DNA of 64,000 nt from Nocardioides panacis (GCF_019039255.1 NZ_CP077062.1:1674001-1738000), one strand, 5' to 3'; numbered from the stretch's first letter, positions 8,965-17,808 are shown. Made by a program: numbers and translations. Notes: generated by a model from the sequence alone, not told the origin.

Positions 8965-9788
8965 CAGCGGTCCTCGGGCAGGGCCTTCAGCTTGGTGGTG
9001 AGGTAGCCGTCCCGGTTGCTGCGGACCGTCCGGATGTTGTTGTAGGTGCCGGACAGGGTCCGTCGTTGCAGCACGACCGGTTCGCCGGCGAAGGCGACGT
9101 ATTTGTCGATGTGGGCGCCGGTCGAGAGCCGGTTCGGTGCCATCGCCTGGCGGGTCAGGCGGCCCTTGACGGTCACGGTCGCACCGCGGCGCACCGGTTC
9201 GGGGGAGGCGTTCGTCGTGAGGCGGGAGCCGCGGAACAGCGAGAAGACGGCCTTCGCGGTGAAGGGTGCACCCTTGGTGGTGGTGGAGGTGTCGCCGACC
9301 TTGTAGGTGTTGTACGGCGTGGCGACGATGTCCCACGGTCCGGCACACGCACTGGTCGTGGCCGGGGTGTCGTAGTCGTCGTTGGCCTCGAACGACCAGG
9401 GCTTGCTCAGCGGGTAGTCGTAGACGTCCGGCTGGTCGGTCGCGTTCGGACCGGCGTCGGAGCCGATGTAGTCCGAGGACGTGCGGTCCGCGCAGGCCCG
9501 GGCCTTCTCGCCGACCTGGCCGCTGCGGCGGAACTGGAGCAGCAGGTAGCCCGTCGTGCCGGCGCAGGTGTTCTGCATGGTCACGTGCACCGGTTGGTGG
9601 GTGAAGCCACCCGAGGACGGCAGGAGGGTCACGTCGTCGGCGTGGACCGCGAGCACCCGCGGCGGCGGGTTCGCTGGCGTGCAGTCGGCGGTGGCGCCCT
9701 GGGCCGGTTGCGTGATCGTGGAAAGGGTGGTTGCGGTGGCGATGAGCGCCACTGCCGTTGCTACTGCACGCCGAGTCGTGCGAACCAT
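8883..9788 (-). CDS. Secreted protein of unknown family (copy 1)
   Basis: This is a 301-residue exported protein with an N-terminal signal peptide (Arg-rich start, then ATAVALIATATTLSTI, with probable cleavage after QGA). The mature part has about eight cysteines and a C-terminal beta-rich region. A segment reading PVRRGATVTVKGRLTRQ, followed by KYVAFAGEPVVLQRRT and GYLTTKLKALP, resembles bacterial Ig-like/surface repeat modules that bind or decorate cell-surface polymers. The start is taken at 9788 (MVRTTRRAV) because the paralogue at 52286 begins at the same point and both carry a GAACGGGGGACC leader just before. No enzyme motif is visible and the function is unknown. Confidence 0.8.
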   Translation of the reverse strand: MVRTTRRAVATAVALIATATTLSTITQPAQGATADCTPANPPPRVLAVHADDVTLLPSSGGFTHQPVHVTMQNTCAGTTGYLLLQFRRSGQVGEKARACADRTSSDYIGSDAGPNATDQPDVYDYPLSKPWSFEANDDYDTPATTSACAGPWDIVATPYNTYKVGDTSTTTKGAPFTAKAVFSLFRGSRLTTNASPEPVRRGATVTVKGRLTRQAMAPNRLSTGAHIDKYVAFAGEPVVLQRRTLSGTYNNIRTVRSNRDGYLTTKLKALPEDRCYRFVYRGSDTTLRVIAAGDCVHVVRR

Positions 9789-10112
9789 GGTGGTCCCCCG
9801 TTCTGTTCGCCATGAACCGTACATAGCGGGCCCGTTGACGTCCACCATTTCGAGTGACGGCGGTTACCGGGTCTGCCGAGTTGAGGGGCGGTTACTCTCG
9901 CAGGGGTCTGCCGTGGAACGGCTCGACGATCATGTCGAGACTGGCGAGTCAACTGGGAGTTCGACTGGCTGGACGGGCAGCCTGCGTGGGACGTGTGGAA
10001 AACGACCGCTGCGGAGTCTTCCACGAGTACCGTCTGCTGCACCGCGAGCCGCACACGCCCGCTCGCGTCAGCCGCGTCCGCGGTGAGATGAGCTGAAGCG
10101 GGGGAAGTACGC

Positions 10113-11645
10113 ATGGCCGAAGAGTCCTGGCACGAGGCACGCCTCATCCCGACGTCCGGCATCAACGGCGCCGAGGAGCAGGAACGCCGCGCGACGTCCG
10201 CGCTGCTTGCGGTTGTCTCTGCCGTCAGGGAGTTCGGGCGCGGGTTCGTGAAACCGTTCGGGGCACCGGCCGGCACCCTCGAGTGCTACATCGAGGTCCC
10301 GTTCCTCCTCGGCGAGCGGCGCCTGTACCCGGACGGACTCATCCGGGTCACCCGGGGTGGAAGGTCGTGGACCGCCTTGGTTGAGGTGAAGACCGGACCG
10401 AACGAGCTCGCGACCGAACAGCTGGAGAACTACCTCGACATCGCCCGTGAGCAGGGCTACGACGCCGTCATCACCATCTCGAATGAGATCCCGGCCGTCG
10501 CCGGTCAGCACCCGACGAAGGTCGACAAGCGGAAGCTGAAGAAGGTTGACCTGCACCACGTCTCCTGGTCCCAGGTGCTGGCCGAGGCCGTGATGCAGAA
10601 GGAGTTCCGCGGCGTCGCGGACCCGGACCAGGCGTGGATACTCGGGGAGCTGATCCGGTACCTGGAGCACCGCAAGTCCGGTGCGCTCGAGTTCGACGAC
10701 ATGGGGGAGGCGTGGGTCGGTGTTCGGGACCAGGTCGCAGCGGGCACGCTCCGCGCGTCCGACAAGGGCATCGCGGAGGTCGCCGCCCGGTTCGACGCCC
10801 TGCTCAGGTTCACGAGCCTGCAGCTCGGCCGGCAGCTCGGCACCGAGGTCGTCCCCGTCCTGTCCCGCAAGGAGCTCGCCGACCCGGCCGCCCGCGTCCA
10901 GACGCTGACCCAGTCGTTGTGCCAGACCGGCACCGTGTCTGGCACCATCCGCATCCCGGGCACTGTTGCCCCGCTCGTCGTCACCGCGGACCTGCGCGCC
11001 GGGAAGGTCACCTGTCACGTCGACGTCGAGGCGCCTCGGGAGGGGAAGGCGACCACCCGGGTGAACTGGCTCGTCCGGCAGTTGAAGAACGCCCCGGATG
11101 GCGCCCGTGTCGAGGTGTTCGTCGCACACGCCCGCGGGTCGTCCGCCGCCGAGCTCCTCTCCGCCGTTCGGGAGAACCCGTCCACCCTGGCCGTCGACCC
11201 GAGCAAAGACATCCGCCTGTTCCGGGTCGCCACCACCGGGAACCTCGGGACGAAACGCGGACGCGGTCGCGGGTCGTTCATCGACTCCGTCCTCACGGGC
11301 GTCGACGGGTTCTACGGCGACATCCTTGGCTCTCTGCGCGCGTGGTCCGCTGCACCGCCGAAGCTCCGCCCCGTACACGCCGAACCGCCCGAGGTCGACG
11401 ACTCCGTCCCGGCCGCCTTGGCCTCCACCGACTTCTCCTCCCAAGACGGCAGCCAGCCGGCCGGGGCCCACAAGGACGGAACCACTCCGAACGCGACCCT
11501 GGTGTCGGACGCAGCGCCCACCTCCGCGACTGAGGGCGTGACCTTCGACGGCGCCGTAGACACCTCAGATGAGAGTGGTGGGTCCGACGACCAAGCGGAC
11601 AGTGCACGCGGGGCCGCCGTGGTGGGCTCATCAACCCCCGGGTGA
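10113..11645 (+). CDS. PD-(D/E)XK nuclease-like protein, function unknown
   Basis: This is a 510-residue protein. Residues ~60-100 carry a restriction-endonuclease-fold motif: FLLGERRLYPDGLIRV then, after a strand, ALVEVKTGPNELATEQLENYLD, which gives the PD..ExK catalytic pattern and the usual following helix. The middle (about 180-370) is a mixed region without a recognised domain. The last ~130 residues are Asp/Ser/Ala-rich and probably disordered. The start ATG follows GCGGGGGAAGT. It is monocistronic, with gene-poor DNA on both sides. Members of this fold are often restriction or stress-response nucleases; no methyltransferase or partner is adjacent, so a defence role is only an inference. 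Confidence 0.7.
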   Translation: MAEESWHEARLIPTSGINGAEEQERRATSALLAVVSAVREFGRGFVKPFGAPAGTLECYIEVPFLLGERRLYPDGLIRVTRGGRSWTALVEVKTGPNELATEQLENYLDIAREQGYDAVITISNEIPAVAGQHPTKVDKRKLKKVDLHHVSWSQVLAEAVMQKEFRGVADPDQAWILGELIRYLEHRKSGALEFDDMGEAWVGVRDQVAAGTLRASDKGIAEVAARFDALLRFTSLQLGRQLGTEVVPVLSRKELADPAARVQTLTQSLCQTGTVSGTIRIPGTVAPLVVTADLRAGKVTCHVDVEAPREGKATTRVNWLVRQLKNAPDGARVEVFVAHARGSSAAELLSAVRENPSTLAVDPSKDIRLFRVATTGNLGTKRGRGRGSFIDSVLTGVDGFYGDILGSLRAWSAAPPKLRPVHAEPPEVDDSVPAALASTDFSSQDGSQPAGAHKDGTTPNATLVSDAAPTSATEGVTFDGAVDTSDESGGSDDQADSARGAAVVGSSTPG

Positions 11646-12189
11646 CAACGAAAGGTCTCGTGCATCCCGCCGGGTTCGGGATGTCAGGAGTCCTGGGTGT
11701 CGTTCCAGCGTCGCCAGACCACGGCGTGCCGTTCGCGGACGCACGGCTGCCGGACGTCGGGTGCGAGACACGTCGAGGTGCCAGATGGCAGTCCGTACAC
11801 GGCGATACCGCGTGGCCGTCCTCGTAGAGGTAGTCGAACGGGAGGGCGGGGCGCTGGTCGTGTTCTCACGGGCCGTACGCGGTCAGCCAAGGTCACGACC
11901 AGCTGGAGTTGGCCGCGCCGTGCCGCCCGCACGGGTTGCACACCGGCCACGCACACGTCCGCACGTCGGGGGTACCGGCGCGGCCCTCACGGGTTCCGCT
12001 TCGCCTCGTGGGACGGACCACCGCTGTCCTCAAGGACCCCGCGGCTGAGGGTTCCGGTCGCACCGCCCCGGTCCGTCACAGGTGTGCGACGCCCCGCCTG
12101 GTGACCGGTCCTCGGCCCCGTCAAGATGCGGTCTGCCACCCACCGCTTCGCGGCAGCGCCGAGCGTGGTGGCGGGTAGGCGGTGGATGC
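11646..12189. other. Gene-poor 0.5 kb
   Basis: No intact gene is seen. On the minus strand (about 11700-12000) pieces of a Cys-containing frame (CAWPVCNPCGRHG, then CTDCHLAPR in a shifted frame) suggest a decayed zinc-ribbon-type small protein, but stops interrupt it and I do not call it. Confidence 0.4.
11663..11683 (+). terminator. Probable terminator hairpin
   Basis: Arms CATCCCG and CGGGATG with a 7-base loop begin 17 bases after the stop of the PD-(D/E)XK-like gene. Confidence 0.5.
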
Positions 12190-12411
12190 TCACTTGCCGC
12201 TACTCGCCTTTCCTCCCTTGCGGCCGGCCTTCTTCTTCTGAGCGGTCGTACCGCCCTGCGAACTGTCGCCGCCGGACCCGCTCTTCTTCCCGCCTCGCGC
12301 AGATGCCCCGTCGGAGTTCGCGATCTTCGCGGCCCGCTCCTTCGACATGCCCTTGTCCTTGAGGGCCTCGTACTGCTTCTCGTTCTTCACGTTCGCTGAC
12401 TTGCTCGGCAT
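12190..12411 (-). CDS. Small basic Lys/Gly/Ser-rich protein (DUF7218/KGG-like)
   Basis: This is a 73-residue, highly charged protein. The N-terminal half, beginning MPSKSANVKNEKQYEALKD and then a GMSKERAAKIAN helix, matches the conserved block of a small actinobacterial family (DUF7218, as I recall it). The C-terminal half is a Lys/Gly/Ser/Gln tail (KKKAGRKGG) like stress-induced KGG proteins or histone-like tails, so binding to DNA or RNA is plausible. The start ATG at 12411 has GAGGAG eight bases upstream. It is divergent from the redox/stress block that begins at 13013. Confidence 0.8.
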   Translation of the reverse strand: MPSKSANVKNEKQYEALKDKGMSKERAAKIANSDGASARGGKKSGSGGDSSQGGTTAQKKKAGRKGGKASSGK

Positions 12412-12615
12412 GGCGCTCTCCTCACGAATCGTGTGCCTGGTAGGTCACCGACCGCCTGGGCGCGCGCGGACGGTTCCTCGATGCGTTCGAGGCGGGCGAC
12501 CTCGTCCCCGAGTGCGGTGCGGATCTCCCCGGACAGTGCTCCGGGTCGGGCGCCCGCGCGGGGTGGGCGCGGCTGGTTTCGTCGACGGGGAGGCATCCGC
12601 CCAGTTGATTGTGTG

Positions 12616-12664
12616 TAGAGGTCTACACGCTCGTGTGACGCGCAGCATCGGGGACGTCGAGTGC
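12616..12664 (+). repeat. 49-bp dispersed intergenic repeat, copy A
   Basis: It begins TAGAGGTCT and ends ATCGGGGACGTCGAGTGC. Identical at 42 of 49 positions, by direct comparison, to the reverse complement of 55089-55137. Both copies lie in gene-poor DNA. Confidence 0.75.
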
Positions 12665-12916
12665 TCGGGACGGCCGCGCCCTCTGGGTCGGGCGCACGTT
12701 CGTCGGCGGCGGCGTCCGGCGCCGTTCGCGGCCTCGAGCCGGGCCACGGCGCGCCTGAGCCACCGCCGCGGGGGAGTCGCACGCCGAGCCGAACTCGTTG
12801 GCTGCATGCCACGATGACCACCTGCGGCACGCCAGCGCGTCGACTCGCGCTGGGGCGCGTAGCTCGACTCCGCGTCGCACTGCTCACGCGGTGTCGGATC
12901 ACAGCCGCCCGGATCG

Positions 12917-12941
12917 GGTTGATCGCTTCCCGCGTGGGTAC
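12917..12941 (+). promoter_or_regulatory. Possible SigB/SigF-type promoter
   Basis: GGTTGA, 13 bases, GGGTAC. It resembles the actinobacterial general-stress consensus GTTT-N13-17-GGGTA and lies 72 bases before the alcohol dehydrogenase ATG. The -35 match is imperfect. Confidence 0.35.
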
Positions 12942-13012
12942 CCGGAGCCCGGCGTGACGCGACTTGGTTGCTTCCGCTGTGTGTGGTTCCGGTGACTGCG
13001 AAAGGGATTCCC

Positions 13013-14198
13013 ATGAAGGCGCTGGCTTGGCACGGGAAACGTGACGTGCGCGTCGAGGAGGTTGCCGACCCCCGTATCGAGCAGCCGACAGATGCGATCG
13101 TTCGGGTGACCTCGACGGCGATCTGCGGCTCGGACCTACATCTCTACGAGGTGCTGGGGCCCTTCCTTACTCCCGGTGACATCCTCGGACACGAAACCAT
13201 GGGCGTGGTCGAGGAGGTGGGTGCTGAGGTCACGCACATCAAGGCGGGGGACCGGGTCGTGATCCCGTTCAACATCTCGTGCGGGCACTGCTGGATGTGC
13301 AGGCGCGGACTGTTCGCCCAGTGTGAGACGACGCAGAACCGTGACACCGGCAAGGGTGCTTCGCTGTTCGGCTACACCGAGCTGTACGGGTCGGTGCCAG
13401 GAGGGCAGGCGGAGTACCTGCGCGTCCCTCAGGCTCAGTTCGGCCCGATCAAGGTCCCCGACGAGGGACCGGACGAGCAGTTCCTCTTCCTCTCCGACAT
13501 CCTGCCGACCGCCTGGCAGGCCGTGCAGTTCGCGGACCTGTCCGAGGGCGACACCGTGGCAGTCCTGGGTCTCGGCCCGGTGGGTCAGTTCACCAGCCGC
13601 ATCGCGCGCCACCGGGGAGCCGCCCGGGTCATTGCGGTCGACGACGTCCCGGAGCGACTCGCGATGGCTCGTCGCCACGGCATCGAGACGGTCGACTCCA
13701 GTGACGTCGACGACGTCTCCGCCATTCTCCTGGAGATGACCGGGGGTCGAGGACCGGACGGCGTAGTGGACGCGGTCGGCATGGAGGCGCACGACTCACC
13801 CGTCGGCAAGCTGGCCCACACGGCGGTCGGGGCCCTGCCGGACGTCGTGGCCAAGCCGCTCACCGACCGGATGGCGCTCGACCGGCTCGGTGCCCTTCGT
13901 ACTGCTCTCAAGTCGGTGCGGCGCGGCGGGACCGTCTCGGTCAGCGGCGTGTACGGCGGCGAGGTCGACCCCCTGCCGATGATGGAGATGTTCGACCGCG
14001 GCATCACGATGCGCATGGGCCAGTGCCACGTGGAAGCGCTGGATCGACGACCTCATGCCGGTCGTCCTGGACGACACGGACCCCCTGGGCACCCTGGACA
14101 TGACCACCCACCACCTGCCGCTCGACCAGGCACCGCACGGCTACGAGATCTTCCAGAAGAAGCAGGACGCCTGCATCAAGGTGGTGCTGAACCCGTGA
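13013..14198 (+). CDS. Zinc-dependent alcohol dehydrogenase, formaldehyde-dehydrogenase-like (frameshifted)
   Basis: This is a 394-residue (after frame repair) medium-chain NAD(P)-dependent dehydrogenase. The catalytic-zinc motifs are CGSDLHLYE and GHETMGVVEEVG, the structural-zinc motif is CGHCWMCRRGLFAQC (Cys-x2-Cys-x2-Cys-x7-Cys), and the nucleotide loop is VLGLGPVGQF. The length and the insert after the zinc lobe fit the glutathione-independent formaldehyde dehydrogenase-like group. One extra base near 14031 (GTGGAAG where GTGAAG is expected) shifts the frame. The C-terminus (IDDLMPVVLDD..CIKVVLNP) continues in the next frame and stops at 14198. The following SDR starts with GTG inside this stop codon, so the two are translationally coupled. 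Oxidation of aldehydes or alcohols formed under stress is likely. Confidence 0.85.
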
Positions 14199-15091
14199 CC
14201 GACGGGTCCACGGTCACCACCGTCCTCGTCGTGGGGGCGACGTCCGGCATCGGCCGCGCCGTCGCCCACCAGCTGGCCGCCCGGGGCGGCCGGCTGGTGC
14301 TGGCCGCCCGGTCGCCGGAGACCTTGGAGCAGACCCGCCAGGAGTGCGTCAGCCGCGGCGCCGGCGACGTGCTGGTCGTCCCGACCGACGTGGGCGACCG
14401 CACCCAGGTCGAGCATCTTTTCCGGGCGGCGGTCGAGCGGTTCGGCCGGATCGACGGGGTGGTGCACGGGGCAGCGGTCATCGCCTACGGACGGTTCGAG
14501 GACGTGCCCCCAGAGGTGTTCGACCAGGTCATGACCACCAACCTGAGCGGGACCGCGAACGTCGCACGTGCCGCGTTGCAGCTCTTCGACGCGCAAGGCG
14601 GTGGGTCGCTGGTCGTGATCGGCTCCGTGCTGGCCAAGATCGCGACGCCGTACATGGCGACCTACTGCACCAGCAAGTGGGGCGTCCAGGGGCTCGTGCG
14701 GATCCTGCAGATCGAGGCGCGCAGCAAGCCGGGGGTGCAGGTCAGCCTGGTCTCTCCGGGCGGCGTGGACACGCCCATCTACGACCAGGCCGGCACGTAC
14801 ACCGGCCGGCATGGCAACCCGCCGCCTCCGGTCAGCGCGCCGGAGTCCGTGGCCGCCAAGGTGGTAGCGGCCCTGGACAAGCCAGGCCGGGACATCTCGG
14901 CTGGTCCGGTCAACTGGGTGATGGTCGCCGGTTTCCGCCTGCTGCCCGCGGTGTACGACGCCCTCGTCGGTCCGCTGATGCGGCGGCTCGGGCAGGGCAA
15001 GCCCGGTGTCGCGGCGACCCCCGGAAACGTCTTCGACGCAGTGCCTGACAAGGAAGCGGTGCACGGACGGTGGCCCCGCCTGCGGGGGTGA
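14195..15091 (+). CDS. Short-chain dehydrogenase/reductase (SDR)
   Basis: This is a 298-residue classical SDR. The NAD(P)-binding loop is GATSGIGRAVA, the structural motif sits at VVHGAAVI, the catalytic Ser is in VVIGSVLAK and the YxxxK pair is YCTSK. The sequence then shows SPGGVDTPIY. The C-terminal ~60 residues contain a hydrophobic stretch (VMVAGFRLLPAVYDALV) that may contact the membrane, as in other actinobacterial SDRs of this length. The GTG at 14195 overlaps the dehydrogenase stop by four bases (GTGA). It is probably an operon partner of the alcohol dehydrogenase; the substrate is unknown. Confidence 0.85.
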   Translation: MTDGSTVTTVLVVGATSGIGRAVAHQLAARGGRLVLAARSPETLEQTRQECVSRGAGDVLVVPTDVGDRTQVEHLFRAAVERFGRIDGVVHGAAVIAYGRFEDVPPEVFDQVMTTNLSGTANVARAALQLFDAQGGGSLVVIGSVLAKIATPYMATYCTSKWGVQGLVRILQIEARSKPGVQVSLVSPGGVDTPIYDQAGTYTGRHGNPPPPVSAPESVAAKVVAALDKPGRDISAGPVNWVMVAGFRLLPAVYDALVGPLMRRLGQGKPGVAATPGNVFDAVPDKEAVHGRWPRLRG

Positions 15092-15164
15092 CCCGGCGGC
15101 GACGTGCGGTCCCGTGGGCCGGGAGATCCGTGCATGGCGCCCCGGGGGAGGGGTAACTGGCGGG

Positions 15165-16772
15165 ATGCCCTCCCCTTCGCGCCGCGGCGACGACACCTAC
15201 GACGCCCTGGTGATCGGTGCGGGTCCCAACGGTCTGGTCGCTGCGAACCACCTGCTCGACCGTGGCTGGTCGGTCCTGGTGCTGGAGGAGCAGGCGACCC
15301 CCGGAGGAGCGGTCCGCAGCGACTCCGAGGTCGCGCCGGGGTTCGTGCACGACACGTTCAGCGCCTTCTACCCGCTGGCTGCGGCCTCGCCCTTCATCCG
15401 GGACTTCCACCTCGAGAAGCATGGTCTGCGATGGGTCCACGCTCCCGCGGTCGTTGGCCACCCGCGCGCCGACGGGTCCTGGGCCCTGCTGCACAGGAGC
15501 CGGCACGTCACGGCCGGGCTGATGGATCACCAGCACCCCGGCGACGGGGAGGCGTGGCTCCAGCTCTGCTCGCAGTGGGATCGCGTCGGTCACCACCTGG
15601 TGAGGGCCTTGCTGTCGCCGTTCCCGCCGGTCCGTGCCGGCCTTGGCCTGGCTACGCGGTTGCGCTCGGTCGGGGGCCTGGGCTTCGTGCAGACCCTGCT
15701 GTCCCCGGCCACCGAGCTGGGCCGTGACCGGTTCGGCGGCGAGTCGCCTCGGCTGCTCCTTGCCGGGAACGCCGGACATGCCGACATCCCGCTCGGCTCC
15801 GCCGGTTCGGGGCTGATGGGGCTGCTGCTCGTCATGCTGGGACAGACCGTGGGCTTCCCGGTCCCTGAGGGCGGCGCCGGCAGCTTCGCCCAGGCGCTCA
15901 CCCGGCGGATCGAGTCGCTGGGCGGCCGCGTCCAGTGCTCCACTCCGGTGAGCGGCGTCAACGTGGACTCCGGGAGGGCGACCGGGGTCACGACACGGCA
16001 CGGCGACCGCTTCTTCGCCCGGCACGCGGTGATCGCCGACGTGGTCGCCTCCAAGCTCTACGGCGACCTCATCCCTCGAGGCGAACTTCCGGCGCGCACG
16101 ACGCGGGCGATGAAGCGGTTCCAGATCGACCCCTCGACGATCAAGGTCGACTGGGCCCTCGACGGCCCGGTCCCGTGGTCGACACGACCGCCGTACGACC
16201 CCGGCACCGTGCATATCGCGGACTCCGTGGACCAGATGGTCGAGGCGCTCGGACAGGTCTCCGCCAACGCCATCCCGGCACGGCCCTTCATGCTCACTGG
16301 GCAGATGACCACCGCCGACCCGACGCGTTCCCCGGCCGGGACCGAGTCGTTGTGGGCCTATACGCACGTGCCGCAGCACGCGACCCGTGACGCCGGGGCC
16401 GGCGACGTCCGGGGCACCTGGGACCGAGACGACCTGGAACGATTCGCAGACCGGATGCAGGCCAGGATGGAAAAGGCGGCACCCGGCTTCGGCACGCGGG
16501 TCAGCGCCCGGCGCATCCTCGGGCCGCACGAGATGGAGGCCAGGAACGCCAACCTGGTCGGCGGTGCGATCAACGGCGGCACCGCCCAGCTGCACCAGCA
16601 GCTCGTGTTCCGTCCGACCCCGGGCCTCGGCCGCGCCGAAACCTTCCTCCGCGGGCTGTACCTGGGCTCGTCGTCCGCGCATCCAGGCGGCGGCGTCCAC
16701 GGAGCTCCCGGCATGAACGCAGCCCGAGCCGCGCTGGCGCACGCACGCGTGCGCCGATTCATCCGAGGCTGA
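15165..16772 (+). CDS. NAD(P)/FAD-dependent oxidoreductase, phytoene-desaturase/carotenoid-isomerase-like
   Basis: This is a 535-residue flavoprotein of the phytoene dehydrogenase (CrtI/retinol saturase) superfamily. The dinucleotide-binding motif is ALVIGAGPNGLVAA, followed by the second FAD motif EEQATPGGAVRS. The C-terminal FAD/substrate motif is YLGSSSAHPGGGVHGAPGMNAA, which is characteristic of this group. It lacks other carotenoid genes nearby, so a direct role in pigment synthesis is uncertain; related actinobacterial proteins are simply annotated as oxidoreductases. The ATG at 15165 follows a GGGAGGGG purine run by about 14 bases. It lies 73 bases after the SDR on the same strand and may be part of the same redox operon. 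Confidence 0.85.
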   Translation: MPSPSRRGDDTYDALVIGAGPNGLVAANHLLDRGWSVLVLEEQATPGGAVRSDSEVAPGFVHDTFSAFYPLAAASPFIRDFHLEKHGLRWVHAPAVVGHPRADGSWALLHRSRHVTAGLMDHQHPGDGEAWLQLCSQWDRVGHHLVRALLSPFPPVRAGLGLATRLRSVGGLGFVQTLLSPATELGRDRFGGESPRLLLAGNAGHADIPLGSAGSGLMGLLLVMLGQTVGFPVPEGGAGSFAQALTRRIESLGGRVQCSTPVSGVNVDSGRATGVTTRHGDRFFARHAVIADVVASKLYGDLIPRGELPARTTRAMKRFQIDPSTIKVDWALDGPVPWSTRPPYDPGTVHIADSVDQMVEALGQVSANAIPARPFMLTGQMTTADPTRSPAGTESLWAYTHVPQHATRDAGAGDVRGTWDRDDLERFADRMQARMEKAAPGFGTRVSARRILGPHEMEARNANLVGGAINGGTAQLHQQLVFRPTPGLGRAETFLRGLYLGSSSAHPGGGVHGAPGMNAARAALAHARVRRFIRG

Positions 16773-16828
16773 CGCTTTCCGGGGTCAGACGTGGATGCCC
16801 GCGTCCAGGCTGCGAGCGTTCGACCCTC

Positions 16829-16853
16829 GTTTACGCCCGCAGGCGGAGGGTAC
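16829..16853 (+). promoter_or_regulatory. SigB/SigF-type general stress promoter
   Basis: GTTTAC, 13 bases, GGGTAC: a near-ideal match to the actinobacterial general-stress sigma consensus. It lies 35 bases before the SDR start at 16888 and suggests stress-induced transcription. Confidence 0.65.
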
Positions 16854-16887
16854 GGCGCCTGCCTGGACCGTGACCCGAGGAGCACCG

Positions 16888-17727
16888 ATGAACCAGCCGG
16901 CACAGCAACAGGAAGTTCCGGGAACGCAACACGTCATGAACCCCGTGCCCGACTGCGGTGAGGCCAGCTATCAGGGTTCCGGGAAGCTCACCGACAGGGT
17001 CGCCGTCATCACCGGCGGTGACAGTGGGATCGGCCGGGCGGTGGCCATTGCGTACGCCCGGGAGGGCGCCGATGTGGTCATCAGCTACCTGTCGGAGGAC
17101 GACGACGCCGACGACACCGCCCGCCTGGTCGCCGAGGCCGGACGGAAGGCTCTCGTCATCTCCGGGGACATCTCGCAGCCGGATCACTGCCGGGACATCG
17201 TGGCGCGAACCGTGCGCGAGTTCGGCCGGATCGACGTCCTGGTGAGCAACGCGGCCTACCAGATGAACCACACCGACATCCAGGACGTCACTGACGCCGA
17301 GTGGCAGCACACCTTCGCCACGAATGTGTCGGCGATGTTCTACCTGGTCAAGGCCGCGCTCCCGCACATGCGCCCGGGCTCGTCGATCATCGGGAGCACG
17401 TCGGTCAACTCGGACATGCCCTCACCAGATCTCGCGCCGTACGCGGCGACAAAGGCAGCCATCGCGAACTTCTGCGCCAGCCTCGCCCAGATGCTCGGCC
17501 CCCAGGGGATCCGGGTCAACAGCGTCGCCCCGGGTCCGATCTGGACGCCACTGATCCCGTCCACGATGCCACCGGAGAAGGTGGAGCAGTTCGGTGACGA
17601 CACCCCGCTCGGCCGTCCGGGCCAACCCGCGGAGCTCGCGGGCGCCTACGTCCTTCTCGCCTCGGACGAGGGCAGCTACATGTCGGGGGCCCGGATCGCG
17701 GTGACGGGCGGCCGACCGATCCTCTAG
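16888..17727 (+). CDS. SDR family oxidoreductase (YghA/general-stress-protein-39-like)
   Basis: This is a 279-residue SDR with an N-terminal extension of ~40 residues (rich in Gln/Pro, then PDCGEASYQGSGKL). That extension is typical of the YghA/YdaD/GspB39 glucose-dehydrogenase-like stress SDRs. Seen: the cofactor loop TGGDSGIGRAVA, SNAAYQMNH, the catalytic Ser in IGSTSVNS, YAATKAA (Tyr/Lys) and SVAPGPIWTPL. The ATG at 16888 has a CCCGAGGAGCACC ribosome site. A GTTTAC-N13-GGGTAC promoter 35 bases upstream supports control by a SigB-like factor. Family members reduce or oxidise sugars or aldehydes with NADP during salt, ethanol or dehydration stress. Confidence 0.9.
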   Translation: MNQPAQQQEVPGTQHVMNPVPDCGEASYQGSGKLTDRVAVITGGDSGIGRAVAIAYAREGADVVISYLSEDDDADDTARLVAEAGRKALVISGDISQPDHCRDIVARTVREFGRIDVLVSNAAYQMNHTDIQDVTDAEWQHTFATNVSAMFYLVKAALPHMRPGSSIIGSTSVNSDMPSPDLAPYAATKAAIANFCASLAQMLGPQGIRVNSVAPGPIWTPLIPSTMPPEKVEQFGDDTPLGRPGQPAELAGAYVLLASDEGSYMSGARIAVTGGRPIL

Positions 17728-17808
17728 GTGTCGTCACCAGGATGGGGTGCTGTTGACGGCATGAAGCTCCGGACACTGCTCGCTGGACTGAGCTCGACCC
17801 GAGGAGGG

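Larger units (their letters stand above)
12412..13012. other. Gene-poor 0.6 kb with one dispersed repeat
   Basis: No convincing gene is seen in these 601 bases. The interval holds one copy of a 49-base dispersed repeat (12616-12664) and a possible GGTTGA-N13-GGGTAC promoter (12917-12941) about 70 bases before the alcohol dehydrogenase start. Confidence 0.5.

Noticed and set aside
12968-15091. A single 707-residue alcohol dehydrogenase-SDR fusion
   Set aside because: The joined frame is produced by one extra base near 14031; the true dehydrogenase C-terminus (ending CIKVVLNP) lies in the next frame and the SDR has its own GTG start overlapping that stop.
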